Source: a virus | DNA length: 64,000 bases | Virus record (IMG/VR): IMGVR_UViG_3300032770_000004 | Location: 105,963-169,962 of that record | Reading direction: 5' to 3' (one strand) | Shown here: positions 28,461-35,732 of the stretch, piece by piece | Numbering within the stretch: position 1 is the first letter of the stretch | Layout of the letters: every line of letters starts with the position of its first letter | The notes under the pieces: generated by a model | Seen by the model: only the letters and a program-made list of their open reading frames with translations | Told to the model about the DNA's origin: nothing | The model's database searches: none | Translations under genes and position numbers: made by a program

Positions 28461-29000
28461 ATGGCTGATTTTGAAGATGCAATCGGTGTCATACTAGCGC
28501 ATGAGGGTGGCTGGTGTTCTGTTGCTGCGGATCCTGGTGGCGAGACCAATTATGGTATCAGCACCCTCATTATCGAACGCGAAGGCATCACCAATGAGCA
28601 ACTTGGATTACCGCCAGGAAGAGATCCTGGTTGGATGAAAGCCATGTCCGTAGATGCAGCCAAGATGATCTACCAGAATCTATTTTGGAACAAATGGGAA
28701 TATGGCGCTATTTCGGATCAGACAGCAGCTACCAAGCTCTTTGACTGTTCCGTCAACTGTGGGCCCAATAGAGCCCATTTAATGGCCCAGAAAGCCGCCA
28801 ACGCCTGTGGCCAGAATATCGCTGAAGATGGAATTTTGGGACCCGCCACGGTCGCTGCTATTAACGCTTGCGATCCAAAGGCTTGGGTAACCGCGTTCGC
28901 CCAGGAAATGACAGACTACTACACTAACCTTGTCAAGGCCCGTCCAAGTCTCGGGATCTTCTTGAAAAATTGGCTGCACCGAGCTTCTTGGGGCGTGTAA
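28461..29000 (+). CDS. Endolysin, glycoside hydrolase family 108-type
   Basis: 179 residues. The N-terminus has the GH108 signature: AHEGGW with the catalytic Glu at residue 15, then DPGGETNYGIS at about 28-38 and IYQNLFWNKWEYGAI. The second half (DCSVNCGPNRAHLMAQKAAN, DGILGPATVAAINAC) matches the peptidoglycan-binding domain usually fused to it. It should cut the glycan backbone at lysis, or help penetration if virion-bound, since it lies among fibre genes. No signal peptide or transmembrane segment, so a holin would be needed; none is adjacent. Confidence 0.88.
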   Translation: MADFEDAIGVILAHEGGWCSVAADPGGETNYGISTLIIEREGITNEQLGLPPGRDPGWMKAMSVDAAKMIYQNLFWNKWEYGAISDQTAATKLFDCSVNCGPNRAHLMAQKAANACGQNIAEDGILGPATVAAINACDPKAWVTAFAQEMTDYYTNLVKARPSLGIFLKNWLHRASWGV

Positions 29001-29021
29001 TCTTATTGGAAGGAGAAAACC

Positions 29022-29369
29022 ATGGCAGGACGTCTAATCTCAGCTCTACACCTTACCATTACTGGTGCTACTAGTGGCGGCCAACTAACCATGGCTTCGA
29101 CTGTTGGCCTTTACAAGAATGCCAAGGCGTGGATTAGCAATACCGGTCAGACTAGTCGATTGGTGACGATCGCCCAGATAGTCGATTCCACACACGTTTT
29201 GGTCCGATTTGATTTGGATCCACACGGTGGTGGCGTCGGTTCGACTCCTAACGACACCATTGGCATCTATCCGAACTACGGGTATAGCGACGTTTCGGCG
29301 TATAACGGCGGAACGCTTGATCAGATGGATCAGTTCATCTACAACCCCAACGACGAGCCGCTGAGCTAA
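29022..29369 (+). CDS. Hypothetical small virion protein
   Basis: 115 residues with a strong AAGGAG site. Pattern: SALHLTITGATSGGQLTMAS, ISNTGQTSRLVTIAQIVDST, LVRFDLDPHGGG, then an aromatic acidic tail. Small beta-sandwich proteins like this at the end of fibre clusters are often decoration or attachment proteins, but no family is recognised. Last gene of the plus-strand tail operon; its stop codon touches the stop of the convergent minus-strand gene with no base between and no terminator hairpin visible. Confidence 0.6.
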   Translation: MAGRLISALHLTITGATSGGQLTMASTVGLYKNAKAWISNTGQTSRLVTIAQIVDSTHVLVRFDLDPHGGGVGSTPNDTIGIYPNYGYSDVSAYNGGTLDQMDQFIYNPNDEPLS

Positions 29370-29717
29370 TTACTCATCGCTGTAGTCGTCGTCGTATCCC
29401 CAATCCTTCTCGAACTCGTACCAGTGATCGGCGCCAGCGCAGTCGCGCAGTGCGTCAAGAGCCCAATCCATCGGCGCATGGAGTACTTCAGATTCAGTTG
29501 GGAAAGCTGATTCGACCCGCATGAAAACGTCGTTGTTGTCGTTGAATCGAACCCCGGTGTAGTAGCGGCTATCGCCCTGGAGTGAGTTTTGGGTCATGAA
29601 GACGCGGAATCTCTCACGGGCATAGGGGAGGACAGCCAGAAGCGCCTTCTTCGTCTCTTCCGAGAGAAAAGGCGCCTGATAGTTGACTCCATTGCACCGC
29701 TTGAGGAAGTTGATCAT
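29370..29717 (-). CDS. Hypothetical acidic protein
   Basis: 115 residues from ATG 29717. This start was chosen because it lies just after the upstream gene's stop at 29734; the longer in-frame start at 29762 would overlap it. Features: MINFLKRCNGVNY, LLAVLPYARERFRVF, and an Asp/Glu/Tyr-rich end (WYEFEKDWGYDDDYSDE). No family recognised. A near-perfect sigma70 promoter lies directly upstream with the ATG at the expected transcription start, so its mRNA may be leaderless. Confidence 0.6.
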   Translation of the reverse strand: MINFLKRCNGVNYQAPFLSEETKKALLAVLPYARERFRVFMTQNSLQGDSRYYTGVRFNDNNDVFMRVESAFPTESEVLHAPMDWALDALRDCAGADHWYEFEKDWGYDDDYSDE

Positions 29718-29724
29718 GATGTAG

Positions 29725-29753
29725 ACTATACGCTTACTTCTTCGTATTGTCAA
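29725..29753 (-). promoter_or_regulatory. Consensus sigma70 promoter, possibly leaderless transcript
   Basis: On the minus strand TTGACA (29748-29753), 17 bp spacer, TATAGT (29725-29730). The -35 is perfect and the -10 has one change. The ATG of the next gene begins 8 nt after the -10, at about +1, so there is no room for a Shine-Dalgarno. Confidence 0.7.
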
Positions 29754-30174
29754 CACCCGCATCTGGCACAGAAATTTCCACCTTCTCCAGGTGCATCATC
29801 ATGTCGATGCCGATGAAGAACGGGCCAATCTTATGCCAATCGGTGTCACCCTCGCGCGCGTAGATGACGGCCATCTGTCCGTCGTCATTGCCAACGTTGA
29901 CAATGATCGTATCTTCATTGTCATCCTTGTCAGTAGAAAGACTAAAGAAGACGTTGTTAATCTTCAAACCGTCTTTCTCTTCCATCTTCTGGAAGAGAGG
30001 ATTGGTATCAAGCGACTGAATGAACTTGGCACGCCACTGGTCCCTGGTGAGATGTTGCTTGGCCTTAGGATCGTTCTTGGCGGCCTTAAGGACCACAGAA
30101 GACTTAGTGGTGGTCGTGGTCGGGGTGGTAGGCGTCCCAGTAAACAGGACAGCAAGGAGGGGAAGGAGGATCAT
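29734..30174 (-). CDS. Exported hypothetical protein
   Basis: 146 residues. The N-terminus (MILLPLLAVLFTGTP) is a short hydrophobic segment followed by a Thr/Pro run (TTPTTTTT), fitting a signal peptide or membrane anchor, then a basic helix (DPKAKQHLTRDQWRAKFIQS) and a beta domain (DTIIVNVGNDDGQMAVIYAR). No lipobox cysteine. ATGA overlap with the deformylase gene indicates coupling. Function unknown; envelope localisation is inferred from the N-terminus only. Confidence 0.6.
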   Translation of the reverse strand: MILLPLLAVLFTGTPTTPTTTTTKSSVVLKAAKNDPKAKQHLTRDQWRAKFIQSLDTNPLFQKMEEKDGLKINNVFFSLSTDKDDNEDTIIVNVGNDDGQMAVIYAREGDTDWHKIGPFFIGIDMMMHLEKVEISVPDAGVDNTKK

Positions 30175-30671
30175 TTGATTTTACCTGACTTTTTGAGTTT
30201 GAGGATCGTACCCATGATGCGAGATCGATCCGCTGGTTTAAGGTGTTCTACGAAAATTTTCCCGTCAAGGTGTTCTAGCTCGTGCTGTAAACATTGTGCT
30301 CGAAGCCCAGTGGCGTGACACAATCCAGATTCCATCGTGTCGAGTTGGTATTTTACCACAACCTCTGGATACCTGTAAATCGTTTCGAATTGACCGGGTA
30401 CACTCAGGCACCCTTCGTTCATTGGAACTTTCTTGCCGATAAATTCTGTAATTACTGGATTGACATATACTTCGCGACCAATACCAACGTCTACGATGAC
30501 AATCCGTAAAGGAATTCCGACTTGAATGGCGGATAGCCCAATTCCACCAGCCTTCTTCATGGTAGCGTATAGCTCATTCAGAAAATCCTGATCAGGTTTG
30601 TCATCAACTTGTTTACTGACCTCTTTGAGCATTGGGTGGGGCCAGATCAAGATTTTGAGCGGTTCACCCAT
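30171..30671 (-). CDS. def: Peptide deformylase
   Basis: 166 residues, normal length. All three family motifs are present: GIGLSAIQ (43-50), EGCLS (86-90) with the metal-binding Cys88, and QHELEH (129-134) with His130 and His134 as ligands and Glu131 as the catalytic base. It removes the formyl group from Met of new proteins. Phage copies usually resemble the plant/host chloroplast type in cyanophages or act to keep host translation running; here the reason is unknown. It is downstream of the CCA-adding enzyme in the same operon. Confidence 0.93.
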   Translation of the reverse strand: MGEPLKILIWPHPMLKEVSKQVDDKPDQDFLNELYATMKKAGGIGLSAIQVGIPLRIVIVDVGIGREVYVNPVITEFIGKKVPMNEGCLSVPGQFETIYRYPEVVVKYQLDTMESGLCHATGLRAQCLQHELEHLDGKIFVEHLKPADRSRIMGTILKLKKSGKIK

Positions 30672-30774
30672 GGTTATCTTCCTTGCTGTTCGAGCCCTCC
30701 TTGAGAATGCGCGAGGCGGCCTTCGCGTCTTCGACGGCAGGAAGATGCAGCCGCTTGGCGATGGTGGAAATCAC
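30664..30774 (-). CDS. 36-residue open reading frame
   Basis: GTG at 30774 overlapping the stop codon of the mini-ORF before it, ending by overlap with the deformylase ATG. Sequence: ISTIAKRLHLPAVEDAKAAS then RILKEGSNSKEDNHG, an Ala/Lys-rich helix. The compact GTGA overlap on both sides suggests translational coupling into the deformylase gene. GC-rich compared with the phage. No family known. Confidence 0.45.
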   Translation of the reverse strand: MISTIAKRLHLPAVEDAKAASRILKEGSNSKEDNHG

Positions 30775-30830
30775 GGCGCCTTCTCCTGTTCGAGCACCTT
30801 GCGCGCGGCTTCGATGGCGGCATCTGTCAC
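30771..30830 (-). CDS. 19-residue open reading frame made by a partial duplication
   Basis: GTG at 30830, two bases before which the stop of the preceding gene ends; encodes TDAAIEAARKVLEQEKAP. Its last eight residues repeat the end of the preceding protein (LEQEKAP). It could be a real leader-like peptide or a decaying duplicate. Low confidence that it is translated. Confidence 0.3.
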   Translation of the reverse strand: MTDAAIEAARKVLEQEKAP

Positions 30831-30854
30831 TCACGGCGCCTTCTCCTGTTCGAG
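30771..30854. repeat. 24-bp tandem direct repeat, 60-bp period
   Basis: Two identical 24-bp copies (30771-30794 and 30831-30854) that, on the minus strand, start with CTCGAACAGGAG and end in a TGA stop. Both copies end an open reading frame, so a 60-bp duplication gave a second in-frame stop module. Confidence 0.8.
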
Positions 30855-31124
30855 TTTGTCTGCTGCCCACGCGAGGCCCGCCGTTATCACAGACGGATCG
30901 CGCAGCCATGCCACCACCCGCGCCCGAAACTCGCGCTCCCGCTCGGCCTTCTCACGCTCGTCGATCAGTTCCTCATTGCGTGCGGCGAGGTCGTGCTCGT
31001 TTCGCAGCGCGACCTTCAGCTCCCGCTCGGCCCGCTTCCTGGCTGCGCGCTCGGCCGCAAGGGCGCGCACGGTGGCGAGCAACAACTCTTCTTCTGTGTA
31101 CGGTTTTGGCGCGTCGTCGCTCAT
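30831..31124 (-). CDS. High-GC coiled-coil protein
   Basis: 97 residues from ATG 31124 (GGAGG site); the start overlaps the stop of the CCA-adding enzyme gene as ATGA. The sequence is Ala/Arg/Glu-rich and clearly coiled-coil (RALAAERAARKRAERELKVA, ARNEELIDEREKAERERE) with a hydrophobic C-terminal helix (ITAGLAWAADKLEQEKAP). The region 30680-31130 is much more GC-rich than its neighbours, a sign of recent acquisition from a high-GC source. Function unknown. Confidence 0.6.
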   Translation of the reverse strand: MSDDAPKPYTEEELLLATVRALAAERAARKRAERELKVALRNEHDLAARNEELIDEREKAEREREFRARVVAWLRDPSVITAGLAWAADKLEQEKAP

Positions 31125-31828
31125 CGATCCTCCAGAGTGGGCTTCAGCCACAGCTTACCCGTAAAGATGGCTTGTTGAAACTCGATGCCCATGTTGTGTA
31201 GAAAGTCCAAAGTACCGATCGTGTCATGGGCCAAGCATCGAGTCAGCTCTTCTTGCTTCCTTTCGACGGAGATCTTGGTCTTCAGATTCTCCAGGACATG
31301 AAGATCCCACATAGCCAGCTTGGTCTCTGAATGGATGCGGAATCCCTTAGTCAGAGAGAAACGCATCGCACGCATCACCCGCAGCGCATCCTCAGTAAAG
31401 CGGTCCAGAGGATTCCCGACGCAGCGTAGAACCATGGCCTTCAGATCGGCCATGCCGTTGTGGGGGTCGATGAAGTTTCCATTCGAGTCCTTGGCAATAG
31501 CATTGACGGTGAAGTCACGGCGTGCCAGATCGTCCAGAAGAGTACCAGCCTCGACCTTGTCGGGGTGCCGACCGTCCGTGTAGCCGTATTCCTTGCGACA
31601 CAGAACGAAATCAGCTGGTTGGTGACCCTTCAGATGGGCTCGAATGGTGAAGTGCTGAGGAGACTCCAGAAACACCTTGCCGTTGGCCTGTACCCACTCC
31701 AGCATGTGGGTGTAGGAATCGGCCTCGACAGCATAGTCGATATCCTTGGACCTCTTGCCCAGCAGCTCGTCGCGCACGGCGCCGCCAACCATGTAGAGCT
31801 TAACTTGCTTATCGTGATGGTCGCTCAT
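31121..31828 (-). CDS. cca: CCA-adding-type tRNA nucleotidyltransferase, short form
   Basis: 235 residues. Polymerase beta-type nucleotidyltransferase head: GGAVRD (15-20) with LLGKRSKDIDYAV (D29, D31 as metal ligands), RRDFTVNA (103-110), DPHNGMADL (121-129), then RCVGNPLDRFTEDALRVMRA, the class II CCA/poly(A) polymerase signature. Bacterial enzymes are usually about 400 residues; the body and tail helices are shortened here. It adds CCA or A tails to tRNA or other RNA 3' ends. Near a TROVE RNA-binding gene, so RNA maintenance is a plausible shared theme. Confidence 0.88.
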   Translation of the reverse strand: MSDHHDKQVKLYMVGGAVRDELLGKRSKDIDYAVEADSYTHMLEWVQANGKVFLESPQHFTIRAHLKGHQPADFVLCRKEYGYTDGRHPDKVEAGTLLDDLARRDFTVNAIAKDSNGNFIDPHNGMADLKAMVLRCVGNPLDRFTEDALRVMRAMRFSLTKGFRIHSETKLAMWDLHVLENLKTKISVERKQEELTRCLAHDTIGTLDFLHNMGIEFQQAIFTGKLWLKPTLEDR

Positions 31829-31962
31829 TACATGATCTCCGGATGGGGAATGTTAAAAACGTGACAGGCGACATGCAAACAGGTGCGAATCGCCCAAAGA
31901 ACTTCCGGAGTGGTATAGGCGGCAAGTCGCATCAGGGAGTTCATATATCGGGAAAGTATCAT
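31828..31962 (-). CDS. Hypothetical 44-residue protein
   Basis: ATG at 31962; the stop shares a base with the next ATG (TAATG). Sequence: MILSRYMNSLMRLAAYTTPE, then a VLWAIRTCLHVACHVFNIP segment. The second half is a hydrophobic helix with two cysteines and two histidines. Supported by the exact junction and by the GGTAATCT motif 5' of the start. Function unknown. It lies at a divergent boundary with an HNH gene. Confidence 0.5.
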   Translation of the reverse strand: MILSRYMNSLMRLAAYTTPEVLWAIRTCLHVACHVFNIPHPEIM

Positions 31963-32027
31963 GTCGGTAGATTACCTGTCAAGTGGGTCTATACAGATGG
32001 GTACTAGTGTAGTAATCTCAACTACAT

Positions 32028-32504
32028 ATGGACCAAAAAACTTGCAAAAAATGTGGACAACTTAAACCCATTGATCGTTTTTCCACTTTTAAAGGCCGAG
32101 ATGGAACTATGCGTCCTCGCGGTACCTGTTGGGATTGTAGAGACAATAAAAATCGATACACAGCCGACATCCTAATTGCTTACAGGAAAAACTACAACCA
32201 GAAGAAACGTTCGCTAAAACGAGAACGAGACGTCCAAAGAAGGCTAGAAGGGAAAAAATATGTAGATCAGCAGAAAGCTAAACCTTGTATGGATTGCGGA
32301 GTTCAATGGCCTCCGGTAGCAATGGATTTCGATCATGTTAGAGGTCACAAATCCAGAAACGTAGCACAAATGGTTTCTGGAGCACTCAAACTGGATCTGA
32401 TCAAAGAGGAAATCGCCAAGTGTGACTTAGTTTGTGCTTGCTGCCATAGACTTCGAACGGCTGCTCGCAAGGAAAATTTGAGTCCTACAGCCAACAGATC
32501 TTAA
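32028..32504 (+). CDS. HNH endonuclease (free-standing), against local gene direction
   Basis: 158 residues. N-terminal treble-clef (CKKCGQLKPIDRFSTFKG, GTCWDCRDNKN), basic coiled middle, then CMDCGVQWPPVAMDFDHVRG and EEIAKCDLVCACCHRLRTA, the nuclease core with FDH catalysis. It is the only plus-strand gene within the minus-strand replication block. GTAATCT lies 9 nt before the ATG inside an inverted repeat GTAGT-aatctca-ACTAC. Its 3' end overlaps the helicase gene tail-to-tail by 20 bp. Confidence 0.87.
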   Translation: MDQKTCKKCGQLKPIDRFSTFKGRDGTMRPRGTCWDCRDNKNRYTADILIAYRKNYNQKKRSLKRERDVQRRLEGKKYVDQQKAKPCMDCGVQWPPVAMDFDHVRGHKSRNVAQMVSGALKLDLIKEEIAKCDLVCACCHRLRTAARKENLSPTANRS

Positions 32505-33750
32505 GCTTTTTTTTGCTTCGAGTTATTGCCGTATAGCACCATCTTCTGCCCTCTAAAGAATTCAGTCTGATTGTAGGTTCCATGACCACTAGGACGTTTC
32601 CAAATTCAGATCCCTGGCTCTTGTGGGCCGTAAGAGCGTATCCGAGATTGGCATTCAGGTAGACTGGGCGCTTACCGTCAGTGTCTTCCTTGTCGGGATG
32701 ACCATACCACGTATCAATCAACTTACGAGCGGCCTTCTTGCTCGCATAGACGCTCACGTCACCCATGGTACCAAAAGCCTCCTTGTCGGCGATCAGGACA
32801 TTCTTTTTACCCCATGGTGTCATGATCTCGGTAATGTAGTAGTCGATGAACGTGCTTGCGTTGCGATAGCGATCCGTAACAGGATAGGGCAATCGATTGA
32901 GCTTGAAGGGCTTGAGCAACATCGGCATGATTTCGCCGTTGTAGACATCCAGCGCATAGTTGTTCTTGGTTACCAGGAGAGGTTCGTGGAGCTGAGGAAC
33001 ATCAGGAAAGCCCTTTATCTTGCGGATCCCGTTATTGATTTGGTGGCGAGTAATGTTGCGATGGCTGATGGTGGCACCCTCGTTCTCCCAGACTGTCAAC
33101 GCCTCGGGATAAAGTTGGCTCGGTACGACCGTCTCCAGTTCTCCTAGGGCATCTTCAGCAAAGTTCTCGGTACGAACCTTCATACTAACGCGAATGATCG
33201 GACTGTCGAGCGCCTGACGCAAGACCTCAGTGAGTTGTACCTTGAAGTTGGCTGGAAAATCGGGACTGAAGACGCTGAATTTCTGCTTGATGACCTCTGG
33301 CTCTACCGGAGGAAGCTGAAAGCCATCGCCGATCAGCACGATGTTGAGCTGGAGGCGCTTGGCGTAGCTGTATAGGTCGCTGAAGACATCGAAACCGACC
33401 ATGGAGGCTTCGTCGATAATCAGAACGCCACTACTGGGGATCTCAACGGTGCCTATCTCACGATGCTTGAAGGTGACGTCTCCAGTCTCTTCGTCTTCCT
33501 CGGGCTCATATTGCCATCTGTGGATGGTTTTAGCTTTTAATCCCGTAGCCTCTCGGACTCTAACGGCCGCTTTGCCAGTAGGCGTAAGAACGAATTGATC
33601 GTCCCATTCATCTCCAAGAATCTTTATGAGGGTGGTCTTACCAGTACCAGCATAGCCGCTTATGACACCAACACCGCCGCCTTCGGGATGTGTTTTCTTA
33701 AGATCCCTCACTGCTTGAATCGCAGCTTCTTGTCCTGCGGTTAATTTCAT
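32485..33750 (-). CDS. Dda/RecD2-like SF1B DNA helicase
   Basis: 421 residues. Walker A GYAGTGKTT (32-40), Walker B IIDEAS (111-116), GDGFQLPPV, then late motifs ALTAHKSQGSEF and YTAITRSK close to the end. These are helicase motifs I, II, III, V and VI of SF1B 5'-3' helicases, as in T4 Dda (439 residues). Dda clears proteins from DNA and aids replication restart and recombination. The last residues (KLKICWL) run into the convergent HNH gene. Confidence 0.88.
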   Translation of the reverse strand: MKLTAGQEAAIQAVRDLKKTHPEGGGVGVISGYAGTGKTTLIKILGDEWDDQFVLTPTGKAAVRVREATGLKAKTIHRWQYEPEEDEETGDVTFKHREIGTVEIPSSGVLIIDEASMVGFDVFSDLYSYAKRLQLNIVLIGDGFQLPPVEPEVIKQKFSVFSPDFPANFKVQLTEVLRQALDSPIIRVSMKVRTENFAEDALGELETVVPSQLYPEALTVWENEGATISHRNITRHQINNGIRKIKGFPDVPQLHEPLLVTKNNYALDVYNGEIMPMLLKPFKLNRLPYPVTDRYRNASTFIDYYITEIMTPWGKKNVLIADKEAFGTMGDVSVYASKKAARKLIDTWYGHPDKEDTDGKRPVYLNANLGYALTAHKSQGSEFGNVLVVMEPTIRLNSLEGRRWCYTAITRSKKKLKICWL

Positions 33751-33802
33751 TGTGAAGAGCCATGGCGACGCAGATACTCTACGCGAGACTTGTTTGTGTC
33801 CA

Positions 33803-34552
33803 TCAAATTTCTACCTTGATGCGGTTCCAGAAGTTGGGGTTCGCACCTTCGTTGGGGTAGCCCCCAGGATTGCAATATACGCGGAACCCAAAAACAGACT
33901 GATAGTCAAAAGGATCATGCGTATGCCCGTGGATCCAAAGCCTGGGAAGAGTTCCGGCTTTCTGCCATTCAAGGAGCTTGTCTTTGATATACGCACAAAA
34001 GAAAATATTCCCAGAGCTGTCTTTCCATTTGGCAGCGATAGATTCATCGGTTGGGAAATGGTGGGAGACCACGATGTCGCCTGGGCTTGTTGCCAAAAAG
34101 GCTTTATGCTGAATGTCAATCTGAGTTTCAGCATCGTGGATCAGACGATAGTCGATGAATGATTTCTTGGCGTATTTGTCACCGCAATCTGGATACCAGA
34201 GAGTACCGCCAGTGAAAGTCAGCCCTTCAAAGGGAATGCGATCTCCAGGTAGAAGAACATTCAGGTTGGGGATCTTGATGCCTGACTTCAAGAAGATGTT
34301 GGCGCCAACAATGCTTCGATAAAAGTACTCGTGGTTTCCCGGAGTATAAAACACCCAATGGTAGCGATTACAGAATTTTTGTAAGACGTCTATCATCGTA
34401 GCTTCGGTCTTGAGACTTCCGATGTCTCCGGCGAGCACGACAGCTCGGGGCTTGTCAGTCACAATCTGTCGATCAAGCTCTGCCCACCACGCCTGCTTTT
34501 GACCGGGTGCCATGAACTCGAAATGTAGGTCACTCATTACATGTAGAATCAT
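33803..34552 (-). CDS. Calcineurin-like metallophosphoesterase
   Basis: 249 residues. Metal-binding motifs in order: SDLHFEF (7-13), AGDIG, PGNHEY, SHHFP and HGHTHDPFDY, the full set for a dinuclear phosphoesterase. Start at 34552 was chosen because the ATG overlaps the stop of a 34-residue membrane protein gene as ATGA; an upstream start at 34585 would overlap that gene. Substrate is unknown: cyclic nucleotides, dinucleotides or polyphosphates are all possible. It is the last gene of a lipoprotein/TM/phosphoesterase set. Confidence 0.85.
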   Translation of the reverse strand: MILHVMSDLHFEFMAPGQKQAWWAELDRQIVTDKPRAVVLAGDIGSLKTEATMIDVLQKFCNRYHWVFYTPGNHEYFYRSIVGANIFLKSGIKIPNLNVLLPGDRIPFEGLTFTGGTLWYPDCGDKYAKKSFIDYRLIHDAETQIDIQHKAFLATSPGDIVVSHHFPTDESIAAKWKDSSGNIFFCAYIKDKLLEWQKAGTLPRLWIHGHTHDPFDYQSVFGFRVYCNPGGYPNEGANPNFWNRIKVEI

Positions 34553-34653
34553 CGGATGTGCCACCAAACGAGAACCCAATAGCATAGGTATCCCAAAAAA
34601 GCCATAATCGCTACTGACAACAACATCAAGCCAGTTTCTTTGAAGGAATTCAT
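34549..34653 (-). CDS. 34-residue single-span membrane protein
   Basis: ATG at 34653, TGA at 34549-34551. Sequence begins MNSFKETGLMLLSVAIMAFL and ends GYLCYWVLVWWHIR: a charged N-terminus and one hydrophobic helix with aromatic end. It joins its neighbours by ATGA overlaps on both sides, which argues that it is translated. It is the size of small phage membrane peptides such as holin-like or regulatory peptides; no function is shown. It is below common ORF-calling limits and would be missed by annotation. Confidence 0.6.
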   Translation of the reverse strand: MNSFKETGLMLLSVAIMAFLGYLCYWVLVWWHIR

Positions 34654-35732
34654 GGAGTTCCAGGACTACTGCCGATCAGATTGATTGGAAGGTACTTACA
34701 GCTGAGCCCGCCGTCTTCGCCCGAATCGGCATCAATCTCACCAGCATACCACACTTCTTTGATGTTGGTGAAGAGGTGAGTACCCGTAAAGACTACGGTT
34801 CCACCGCAAGTGATGGTGAGAGTGCCGGTAGGCAGGTCGGTGGATCCAGGCAGGTCGTACCAGTGAACAGCCACATAGTATGGATGGGTATTCACGGGTT
34901 GTACAATCTGGGTAATTTCAGGACCGGTGTCATAAATGTCATCATGGTTCAGGTGCGGATCATTGAAGCCGCCATCATCCCAGGTTGGATTGGACCCGCT
35001 GGTGCAATTCGCATAGTAGCAATCGTGCGTCCAATCGGTGAACCAGCTGGTATAGGAACCACCGTTGTCAAGCGGGATACCTAGATGTAGGTCGAGATCT
35101 TCGTTATAGAGATCCCATGTTAGCGTGGCGACAAGATCGCATCCTTCATCGATGATGCCATTACAGTTGTTGTCAATACCATCACAAATTTCGGGCGTTG
35201 GAGTCACAGCACCTTCGCAATCACCATAGCCGCCGTCTTCGCAAAACTGCGTACCATACCGACAAGCGGTGTTGGGGTGTTCCAAATCTTGTGGATTCCC
35301 TGGATAGCAAGGCTGAGCTGGGATATTCTCGTCGATCAACCCATTGCAATTATCATCCCTGCCGTTACAGACTTCGGGCTGATTGAACTCCTCCGGGTGT
35401 GTTTGACAGACTTCCCAATGGCTGTCTCCGTCGCAGTCCTGCCAAGATTGAAAACCGCACTGATCACGGCACGCACGAGGAGCTGCGTTCCCAACTACGC
35501 CGTCACAGTCTAAATCCTGGTTGCCACAAGTCTCGGTGGTCGGCAAAACAGCGCCAATACAGGCGCTTGCTTCGCAATCGAACCAGCCGGGCTTACAGGC
35601 GCCACGTTCTAGGTTCTCGACGGTGATGTTTGGATCTGGGGAACAGGCCTGTCCACAATAGACATCGGGCCCAAGCTTCGAAGGTCGACAGCTAAAGAGA
35701 ATCAGCAATAGAATGCTAATCCTTTTTACCAT
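34650..35732 (-). CDS. Lipoprotein with MopE-type metal-binding repeats
   Basis: 360 residues. Signal peptide with lipobox: MVKRISILLLILFSC, Cys15. Then MopE-like repeats: CGNQDLDCDGVVGN at about 68-82, CNGRDDNCNGLIDENIP and CDGIDNNCNGIIDEGC, each with Cys and Asp residues for disulfide/Ca or Cu-type binding. The second half is a beta domain with many Trp, His and Asp (DLDLHLGIPLDN, HPYYVAVHWYDLPG). The repeat family is found mostly in surface proteins of myxobacteria and relatives, a hint about host origin. A lysogenic conversion or exclusion role is inference. Confidence 0.75.
   Translation of the reverse strand: MVKRISILLLILFSCRPSKLGPDVYCGQACSPDPNITVENLERGACKPGWFDCEASACIGAVLPTTETCGNQDLDCDGVVGNAAPRACRDQCGFQSWQDCDGDSHWEVCQTHPEEFNQPEVCNGRDDNCNGLIDENIPAQPCYPGNPQDLEHPNTACRYGTQFCEDGGYGDCEGAVTPTPEICDGIDNNCNGIIDEGCDLVATLTWDLYNEDLDLHLGIPLDNGGSYTSWFTDWTHDCYYANCTSGSNPTWDDGGFNDPHLNHDDIYDTGPEITQIVQPVNTHPYYVAVHWYDLPGSTDLPTGTLTITCGGTVVFTGTHLFTNIKEVWYAGEIDADSGEDGGLSCKYLPINLIGSSPGTP

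Noticed and set aside
30598-31201. Plus-strand Arg/Ser/Ala-rich frames opposite the def-cca genes
   Set aside because: Arg/Ala/Ser-rich shadows of the GC-rich coiled-coil gene; the minus-strand genes have motifs and exact joints.
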